A stretch of 64,000 nt of DNA from NCBI GenBank assembly GCA_030674185.1, contig JAPXFY010000016.1:38794966-38858965 (forward strand), in the 5' to 3' direction. The position numbers were made by a program, and so were the translations under genes. Every line of letters begins with the position of its first letter. The stretch's first letter is position 1. Positions 35,700-46,400 of the stretch are shown one piece after another. Source of the DNA: Monoplex corrugatus (taxonomy: Eukaryota > Mollusca > Gastropoda > Littorinimorpha > Ranellidae). Below the pieces are notes generated by a model. The model did not search any database and was not told the origin of the DNA. It saw only the letters and a list, made by a program, of their open reading frames with translations.

Positions 35700-36935
35700 C
35701 TCTCTCTCTCTTTCTCTGTCTTTTTTTTTCTTTCCTTTTTTTTTTCGATTTTACTTTGCCCTTTTAATTCTTATTTTAACGTCTTTTGAGCAGGTTCCAC
35801 GATTAGTTTTTACAGAACCAAGATAGTTAAAGTCTTTAACATTTTTAATGGAACTTTATTAATCAAAATGTCATGATTATTTTCAGTGTCTTACCTTTAA
35901 TATGAAGCACTTTTGTTTGTTTGTTTGTTTTTTCTTCTTCTACATGAGCATCTCTCATGACTTGTTCTGTATAGATGTTAAAGAGATACGGTGAAAAGAT
36001 ACAACCGTGTCTAACTCCCCTGTGGATGTTGAAAAATTCCCATTTCTGGCTGTTCCATCTGACTGTAGCCTTTTGGTCTTTATGTAAAGCGGCTATTAAT
36101 GAAATAAGATGTTTAGGAAAACCCATTTTGACCATTTCGTTGAATAGGTGGAGATGAATGACGCTATCAAATGCTTTACTATAGTCTATTAAGATGACAA
36201 AAGCTTCTTCATCAGTGCTATTTATTTTCTACATGAGTATTTGTAACACAAATAACATAGTATATGTGTATGAGATATTAACGATAAGGCTCAGTGATAA
36301 GTGACCTATCTTTTTGTCCAGGAGTGATTTTTTGCTCTTCACCCACTCCTTTTACCCGCTCTCCTCCTGTCCTCCATCTCCCGATATGCATGTGTTTTGT
36401 ACCCTTGTTTTTGTCACTGTCAGTGAATGTTTGAGTGAATGAGGACAGTGTGCGCTTTGATGTGATATATCTACATCAAGATTAGTGCCTTATAATTATT
36501 ATCACCATGATCTATTCTCTGAAAGCGACATCGGAATGTCGTCACGGATGGGCACAACATGGAAATTCCTGCTACTTCCTGCACAAGGACGCCCTCAACT
36601 GGGAGATGGCTAAGGTAGATAACTACCCCCCACCTGAAGCGTGTGTGTATGTGTGTGTGCATGTGTGTGTGCGTGTGTGTGTATGAGTATGTGTGTATGT
36701 GTGTGTGTTCGTGTGTGTGCTTTCTCTCTTTCTCTCTCTTTTCTCTCTCTTTCTCCTTCTCTCTTTCTCTCTCTTTTTCTCTCTTTCTGTCTCTCTGTTT
36801 CTGTCTCTCTTTCTGTCTGTCTGTCTGTCTGTCTCTCTCTTTCTCTCTCTCTCTCTTGAAGGGCACGGTAGTCAACTGTGTAAACGTCAGACGTTATACT
36901 TTCAGAGTGTCCTAGATTCAACACATCTAGACGAA

Positions 36936-36966
<31 letters not shown>

Positions 36967-39900
36967 CTGTCTCTGTCTCTCTGTGCTCTGTGTCTGTCTC
37001 TGTCTCTGTCTGTCTGTCTGTCTCCCTCTCTCTCTCTCTCTGTCCCTCCCCTTACGAGGGGAGAGGGGACTGACCAGTCAGTGATTCAGACCAGCCCATG
37101 GTGGCTGTCTTATGTTTGTGTATGTGTGCATATGCATATATCTGCATGTCATTATAGAGACAAATAAATCACTTGTCTGTTGACATGATTTGTGGCGATT
37201 ACATCTTGTTCACTTTTAAAACAGCTGATTTCAACAAGTTTCCATCAGCACACTACCTAGATGTGATAGGGCTTCAACATAGACATGGATATGGAGACAG
37301 GCAACCGGCTCTGTCACACTGTAATAGGATCATAGACATGGATAGGAAGACAGGCAACTAGCTCTGTCATACTCAGTGACATGATCATAAATATAGATAG
37401 GGTGACAGTCTACTAACTCTGTCACTCTCCGTGACATGATCATAGACATTAATAGAAAGACACGCAACTAGCCAACTCACACTCTGTGACAATTATAATA
37501 GACTTTGATAGGGAGACAGGGAACTAGCTCTGTCACAATCAGTGATATGATCATAGAAATGGATAGGAAGACAGGGAACTAGCTCTATCACAATCAGTGA
37601 TATGATTATAGAAATGGATAGGGAGACAGGGAACTAGCTCTATCACAATCCTGTTATGCATCGACGCTGCAAGTACCATATGTCACAGAAAAGGATACAA
37701 AGTTATCAGTAATCTGCGTATAAACTACGTGTTGTAAAGTCTTGAGGTTCTACTCCAAAATGGTGATTCTGTATATTATTGTCTATCCCCATATCACGCA
37801 ATGAACTGGCCTGGTGGTGTCAGCTTTATTTTTCATAGTCCATCTCCCCACTCCCCATTTCAAGACCTTGTTAACGCAGAGGGTTTTGCACAGGCTCAGG
37901 TAGTCTGCCAAATAGTTGCTGGCAGATTTGGATGGAGCATACATGTGATTGTCCGAGCACAATGAATACCTTTCGAACAAACTGCAAGCAGTACCAATAT
38001 GTTATAGAAACAGCCTGGTTGTATTGTAGTGAAAAATCCCCAAAGATACGTCAAAATCAATTTTCATTGCACTTCCAAAGAAAACAAGAGCTGTAGAATG
38101 CGAATTCCATCGTATAATCAGCTTGATGACTCATGTAACAAATTTCCTATAAAAAATAATCATGATGAGGAAAAGGAATAGAATCAAAAGTCAAATAGCA
38201 GAAGAACAGTGTGGATTTGTCGAAGGGAAAGGAACTAATAATGCCATATACATCCTAAGAACTATCATAGAGAGGTCAAATGAGATGGATAAGGATTTAT
38301 GTTTATGCTTTGTTGATTATACCAATGCTTTCGATCGGGTAAGACACGAAGAATTGATCAACCACCTAGAAAGACTCAACACTGATGGAAAAGATCTGCG
38401 AATAATCAGAAAGATGTATTGGGAACAAACAGCTGCAATGACAATAGAAAACGATACGAACTCTTTTCAAAACATCAAAAGAGGAGTCAGGCAAGGTTGT
38501 GTTCTGTCACCAGATTTGTTTTCACTTTAGAGTAAAACAATCATGAGAAACCTAGAAGAATGCCCTGGATTAAAGGTTGGAGGAAAAATGATAAACAACA
38601 TTCGTTACGCATGTGACACCGTGCTAATTGCAGAAAATGACAGGGACCTACAAAACCTTGTGAATATACTAGAAATAGAAAGCAAAGGTAAGGGATTGGA
38701 GCTACATAGCAAGAAGACTGAAGTCATGGTAATCAGTAAAAACAACAACAACAACAAACAAACAAAAACAAAAACAAACAAAAAACAACAACAACAGGAT
38801 ATTCCTCATGCAAAATAACAGCAAACGGCACAACTTTAAAACAGGTTGATAAGTTTAAATATCTGGGAACGATCATTTCACCAGACGGCAGATGCACATC
38901 ACAAATAGCCAGCAGAATCGGCCAAGCCAAAACAGCATTCAAGAAGATGGAAAGCATTCTTACCAACAAATGCCTATCAATTAACATCAGGAAGAGAGTT
39001 TTTGAGTGTTGTATAGAACCGATAATGTTATACGGTTGTGAGGCATGGACAGTCAACACGCAAAGCCATAACAAGACTGAAGCAGCCGAAATATGGTTTC
39101 TAAGAAGAATGTTGAGAATTCCATGGACAGCAAAAAAAACAAACGAGACAGTCTTGATGGAAACAGACACAAGAAGATCATTGATAAGGAAGATTAGGAA
39201 AAGACAGGCAACATTTACAGGTCTTTTATGAAGAAAGGGGAATTACAACACCTGGTTACAACAGGAAAGTTGGAGGGAAAGAGAGCTCCAGGTAGACCCA
39301 GGGAGAAAACGTTGGACGGACTTGCAGGGTGGCTGAGGACAGAGAGGGTGGAAGATGTGCTTGCAGCAACAAGGGATAGAAACATAGACAGGCCAAGATC
39401 GCCAACGCCATGCGGCAGGGCACATGATGATGATGGTGATGAAATATTGCAGGTGGTGTGTGACGCCCTCGACAGTCACATGGTGATGATTGAAGACCAG
39501 ACGGAGAACACCTTTCTGGCCGACCTGTTGACATCTGAACACGGTCAGGTTTTTGTTGTTGTTGGTGGTGGTGGTGGTAGTGGTTGTTATTGTTGTTGCT
39601 GTTTCGATTTTTTTTGGGGGGTAGGTGGTTTGTTTCGTTTGTGTGTTTGTTTCGTTCCTAGCATTGGTTTCTGGGATGTGTGTTTGGCCCACACTGTGCA
39701 GGCATTATGTCACACTGAACAGCCAAATGGGCTGTGTCTGGAACATCATGCCTGGACACTTTCGTGGCGGTTCAAACAACCCCTGTGGTTGAAGTAAGGT
39801 AACATTGGGGGTTTCCGACTGCCAACTGTCGAGACTATAGTAAGAGGAAAGGAGCTGGCAGCTATGCGAGCTGGTGGCAGGGTGGGCTGTCCGAAAGAGA

Positions 39901-40429
39901 GATGAAGACCAGAGTGGGGCGAAAGGGGGCTCTTCCATTCTCTTTTGGTCCGGAGGGCTGGGCTGGATCTGGTTGGTGGCCATGTCGTGGGGTTTGTTAT
40001 CTCCCCACCTTGCCATTCGGTTTGTACACAAGGTAACTGATGGGTCCGAATGGGTCATACAACGCATGGACAGCCCCCTTTTGCCTGATCAAATGACTAT
40101 CGAGTGGCGTCAGGAGCTCGAGAGGTGACTGTTCAGAGAGTGGTGAGGCACTGGTATTCCGGGTCCCACCCTCTCTCGTGGTGTTTCTTGTTAATATTAA
40201 TAGCACAGTTTGCGTAGGCCTACTATGTCTTTGGTATGTTACCCCACCATGTAGGCGGTCAATACTTCTGTTCAACAAAAGAGTGACCGGTGGAAGGAGA
40301 ACCCAGGACCACAGAACTCCTTTCCATGCAGCTCCTGCAGGACTTGTGTCTGCGGGATCGATCTTGTGTCCTGCATGAAGATTGATACCAGCTGCTGTAG
40401 ACCCGTATACCTGCTAATGATAATGATAA

Positions 40430-40476
<47 letters not shown>

Positions 40477-41388
40477 ATGATGATGATGACGATGGTGATG
40501 ATGATAATAATAAGAAGAATGATGATGACAATAATAATAATAACAATGACAATAATGATGATGATGATAATAATAATAATAATGATGACGATGATAATGA
40601 TGGTGGTGGTGGTGCTGCGACTACTACTACTACTTCTACTACTACTGCGACTACTACTACTACTACTATTGATGATGATAATGATGATGATGGTAGTAGT
40701 AGTAGGAGGAGTGGTAGTAGTAAAGTAGTGATAATAATAGTAGCAGTAGTACTACTACTACTACTACTTCTGCTGCTGCTGCTAATGCTAATGCTGCTGC
40801 TGCTACCACCACTACTACTACTACTACTAATGACGATGATAATAATAATAGTAATGGTAATAATAATAATAATAATGATGATAATAAAAATAAAGTAACA
40901 ATAATATAATAATAATAATAATTATAATAACAACAATAATTATTATAATAATAACGATGGTGATGACGACGATGATGATGATAATGATGATGACGACGAC
41001 GACGATGATGATGACGATGATGATGATGATGATGATGATGATAGTAATAATAATTCAATTCATATAATCCAAACGGTCTATTCCACAGAATGCTCGTTGC
41101 ACTTTACAAACAGTATTAACACTGGCATGTTAGAACGTTAATTTATGACAGACAGTCAGATACATATACTAAAACATCAATGCAGCATAAACATCGCCAC
41201 GTTAATACATTAACGCAGTACATACATCTGGACAATGGACACATCATACAGCACTACATCAATGTAGTGTAAATATGGTTCATCCGAAAGCAAGAAATAT
41301 GTTTTTCAATTTGTCAGTGACAAACACACGTGAAACTTTACACACATAAAGCTCACTCACACACGTATACGTACAGACTGACGAGCAC

Positions 41389-41474
<86 letters not shown>

Positions 41475-41548
41475 AACACACACACACACTTAACACACAC
41501 ACACACTTAACACACACACCACTACACACACACAACACACACACACAC

Positions 41549-41590
<42 letters not shown>

Positions 41591-41708
41591 ACACACACAA
41601 CACACACACCACACACACACAACACACAACACACACTCACACCACACACGACAACAACACACACACTCACACACACACACACACACCACACACACACTAC
41701 ACACAACA

Positions 41709-41752
<44 letters not shown>

Positions 41753-43429
41753 CACTAACACACACACACACACACAAACAAACACAACACTACAGACACA
41801 AATATACTAAAGACACATATGATAGTGATATTAGAGAACTCCTTCCGATAAAAACAAAATCACTTATCATTATTGTCAGGAAATTCAAGAAACTCCATGT
41901 ACTGTCGTACAATTTTAATTTGATTGATTATTTGTCTACCTCTCAATCTACCTCACACCCCCGTCACCTTTCAATTTATTTAAAACCACACGCGTCCATG
42001 TCACTTGCACACTGACCGTGTGTTTCAGTGGAGAGGGCGTGGATAGGTCTGCAGGACATAGTGGTGGAGGGGGAGTTTGTGTGGAACTCCAACCAGGAGC
42101 CACCTCAATATACCAACTGGGACACTGATAACCCCAGCAACAGTTATAATGGTGAAGACTGCGGTGAGATTATCGATGATGGCCACTGGAATGACGCTCC
42201 TTGTGAGATCTTCAAAAGAGCTGCCTTCTGTGAATCCACGTGAGCAAGATGCTTGATTGATTGAGTGATTGATTGATTGATTAATTAATTGATTGAAGAT
42301 GCCAGACTTTTGCTCAGTGTGTGGGTAATATATAGCCATAGTTTCCAGCTGTGGGTAATCTATAGCCCTAGTTTCTGGCTGTAGGCAATATATAGCCCTA
42401 GTTTCCAGCTGTGGGTAATATATAGCCCTAGTTCCCAGCTGTGGGTAATCTATAGCCCTAGTTTCTGGCTGTAGGTAATATATAGCCCTAGTTTCCAGCT
42501 GTGGGTAATATATAGCTCTAGTTTCCAGCTGTGGGTAATATATAGCCGTAGTTTCCAGCTGTGGGTAATATATAATCCTAGTTTCCAGCTGTGGGTAATA
42601 TATAGCCGTAGTTTCCAGCTGTGGTAATAGATAGCTTTAATTCCCAGCTTCGGATAAAATATAGCTCTAGTTTTTTGCTGTGGGTAATATATAGCCCTAG
42701 TTTCCAGCTGTGGGTAATATATAGTCCTAGTTTCCAGTTGTGGGTAATATACAGTCCTAGTGTCCAGTTGTGGGTAATATATAGCCTAGTTTCCAGTTGT
42801 GGGTAATAAATTGTCCTACTTTCCCGCTGTGGATAATCTATAGTCCTAGTTTCCGGCTGTGGATAATATACTGCTCCAGTTTCCAGCTGTGGGTAATATA
42901 TAGCCCTAGTTTCCAGTTGTGGGTAATTAATAGTCCTACTTTCCAGCTGTGGGTAATATATAGCCCTAGTTTCTGGTTGTGGGTAATATACAGCTCCAGT
43001 TTCCGGCTGCGGGTAATATACAGCTCCAGTTTCCAGCTGTGGGTAATATATAGCCCTAGTTTCCAGCTGTGGATAATACAGAGCCCTAGTTTCCAGCTGT
43101 GGGTAATATATAGCCCTAATTCCCAGCTTTGGGTAAAATGTACCTCTAGTTTCTGGCTGTGGGTAATATATAGCCCTAGTTTCTGGTGTGGGTAATAAAT
43201 AGCCCTAGGCTGGTCTAAATTTGAACGCCAAGAAAACAAAAGTGCTACATATCAAAGGCAAAGACACTGAAAACAATCATGACATCACAATTAACAATTC
43301 CTTCAGAAAATGTTAAGGATTTCAAATATATACATGTATCTTGGCTCTATAAAAACTGATGATGGAACCTGTTCCAAAGACATCAAAATAAGATTTGGAA
43401 TGGCAAAGCAAAAACAAAACAAAAGAAAA

Positions 43430-43463
<34 letters not shown>

Positions 43464-46400
43464 ACAAAACAAAACAAACAAAAAAACAAACAAACAACAC
43501 AAAAACAAAAACAAAAACAAAAAACCCAGGTCCAACTCAACATCTGGAAAGACAGGGGCATACCAAATGGCCTGAAAGTTCAGACTTCTAAAATGTTTGA
43601 TCTGGCCAGTCATGATTTATGGCTGCGAAGCCTGGACTCTGAGAAAAACTGATTGCAGAAGAATCCAGGCAGCAGAGATATGGTTTTATCGGAGACCACT
43701 ACGTGTCAAAAGGACATACAGAAGAACTAATGAAAGTATCCTGGAAGAACTTGATACCACCAGAAAACTACTAGCAGACACCAACAAGAGAAGACTAAAA
43801 TACATTGGCCATGTGTCACACAACAAGAACACAGACCTCATGGCAACCATCTTTCAAGGAAAAACAGTAGCAAAAAGGAAGAAAGGCAGACCTCCAATCT
43901 CGTACATCGAGAACATAACCAACATCTGTGGCCTAAATATTAAAAAAAAAATTGTCGACAAGAGTCAAGACAGAGCGGCCTGGAGGGAGATGGTGGTATC
44001 CGGATGTGCAGCGGCCAACACCGAACCCGTGACGCCGACAGGTGAGGCAAGTGAGATTGTTAATGTCGTTTTGCTAGGACTTAGCTAATACATTGGTTTG
44101 ATGTTTTGCCAGGACGTAGCTAGCACGCCGGTTTGATATTTTGCCAGGACGTAACTGGCACATTGGTTTGATGTTTTGCCAGGACGTTACTAGCACATTG
44201 GTTTGATGTTTTGCCAGGACGTAACTAACACACTGATTTTGTTTTTCCAAGACGTAACTAGCACATTGGTTGGACGTTTTGCCAAGACGTAAATAGCACA
44301 TTGGTTTGATGTTTTGCCAGGAAGTAACCAACACATTGGTTTGATGTTTTGACAGGATGTAGCTAACACATTGGTTTGATGTTTTGCCAGGATGTAACTA
44401 GCACATTGGTTTGATGTTTTGCCAGGAAGTAACCAACACATTGGTTTGATGTTTTGACAGGATGTAGCTAACACATTGGTTTGATGTTTTGCCAGAACGT
44501 ATCTAACACATTATTTGACGTTTTGCCAGGAAGTAACCAACACATTGGTTTGATGTTTTGCCAGGAAGTAACCAACACATTGGTTTGATGTTTTGACAGG
44601 ATGTAGCTAACACATTGGTTTGATGTTTTGCCAGAACGTATCTAACACATTTATTTGACGTTTTGCCAGGAAGTAACCAACACATTGGTTTGATGTTTTG
44701 CCAGGAAGTAACCAACACATTGGTTTGATGTTTTGACAGGATGTAGCTAACACATTGGTTTGATGTTTTGCCAGGGCGTAGCCAACACATTGGTTTGATA
44801 TTTTGCCAGGACGTAGCTAACACATTGGGTTTTGATGTTTTGCCAGGGCGTAATTAGCGCATCAGTTTGATGTTTTGCCAGAACATAACTAACACATTGG
44901 TTTGACGTTTTGCCAGGACGTAACTAGCACATTGGTTTGATGTTTTGCCAGGACGTAACTAATACATTGGTTCGGAGTTTTGCCAGGATGTAATTGCCAC
45001 ATTGGTTTGATGTTTTGCCAGGACATAGCTAACACATTGGTTTAACTTTATGCCAGGACGTAACTAGCACATTTGTTTGATGTTTTGCCAGAACGTAACT
45101 AGCACACTGGATTTTTGTTTTGCCAGGACAGAACCAACACATTGGTTTGACGTTTGCCAGGATGTGGCAATCACATTGGTTTGATGTTTTGCCAAGGAGT
45201 GACCCAACATATTGGTTTGATTTTTTCCAGGACGTAACCCACACATTGGTTTGATGTTTTGCCAGAACGTAGCTGACACGCTGGTTTGGTGTTTTGCCAG
45301 GACGTAACTAACACATTGGTTTGATATTTTGCCAGGACGTAACCAACACATTGGTTTGATGTTTTGCCAGGACGTAACTAATACATTGGTTTGACATTTT
45401 TCCAGGATGTAAATATAACATTGGTTTGATGTTTTGCCAGAAAGTAATCAACACAATGGTTTGATGCTTTTTTCCAGGACGTAACCAACACATTAGTTTG
45501 ATGTTTTTCCGGGACGTAACTACCACATTGGTTTGATGTTTTGCCAGGATGTAGCTAACACGCTAGTTTGGTATTTTACCTGGACGTAACTAGTATATTG
45601 GTTTGATGTTTTGCCAGGACGTAACTAGTATATTGGTTTGATGTTTTGCCAGGACGTAACTAGCACATTGGTTTGATGTTTTGCCAGGACGTAACTAGCA
45701 CATTGGTTTGATGTTTTGCCAGGACGTAACTAGCACATTAGTTTGATGTTTTGCCAGGACATAACTAACACATTGATTTTACTTTTTCCAGGACGTAACT
45801 AGCACATTGGTTTCATGTTTTACCAGGAAGTAACCAATACACTGGTTGGACGTTTTGCCAAGACGTAAATAGCACATTGGTTTCATGTTTTACCAGGAAG
45901 TAACCAATACATTGGTTTGATGTTTTGCCAGGACGTAGCTAACACATTGGTTTAATGTTTTGCCAGGACGTAGCTAACACGCTAGTTTGATATTTTGCCA
46001 GGAAGTAACCAATAAATTGGTTTGATGTTTTGCCAGGACGTAGCTAACACATTGGTTTGATGTTTTGCCAGGACGTAGCTATACATTGGTTTGATATTTT
46101 GCCAGGACGTAACTAACACATTTGTTTGACAATTTGCCTGGACGTAACTAGCACATTGGTGTGATAATTTCCAGGAAGTAACCAACACACTGGTTTGATG
46201 TTTTGCCAGGACGTAGCCAACACGTTGGTTTCATATTTTGCCATGACGTAACTAACACATTGGTTTGATCTTTTGCCAGGACGTAGCTATACATTGGTTT
46301 GATATTTTGCCAGGATGTAACTAACACATTGGTTTCATGTTTTGCCAGGACGTAACTAACACATTGGTTCGATGTTTTGCCAGGATATAGCCAACACATT

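Noticed and set aside
36507..36525. ATG at 36507 as the lectin start
   Set aside because: In frame and with a good context, but it would give a CTLD without a signal peptide. The upstream signal-peptide exon matches the phase of the acceptor at 36525.
39544..39560. CAG|GTTTTT as the exon 3 donor
   Set aside because: It would leave phase 0 and break the frame with exon 4. G|GTCAGG, ten bases earlier, keeps the frame.
42797..43239. 130-codon frames on both strands with repeated 'LWVIYSPSFQ'-type peptide
   Set aside because: The 30-bp minisatellite keeps frame by its length. Both strands are equally open, so there is no coding evidence.
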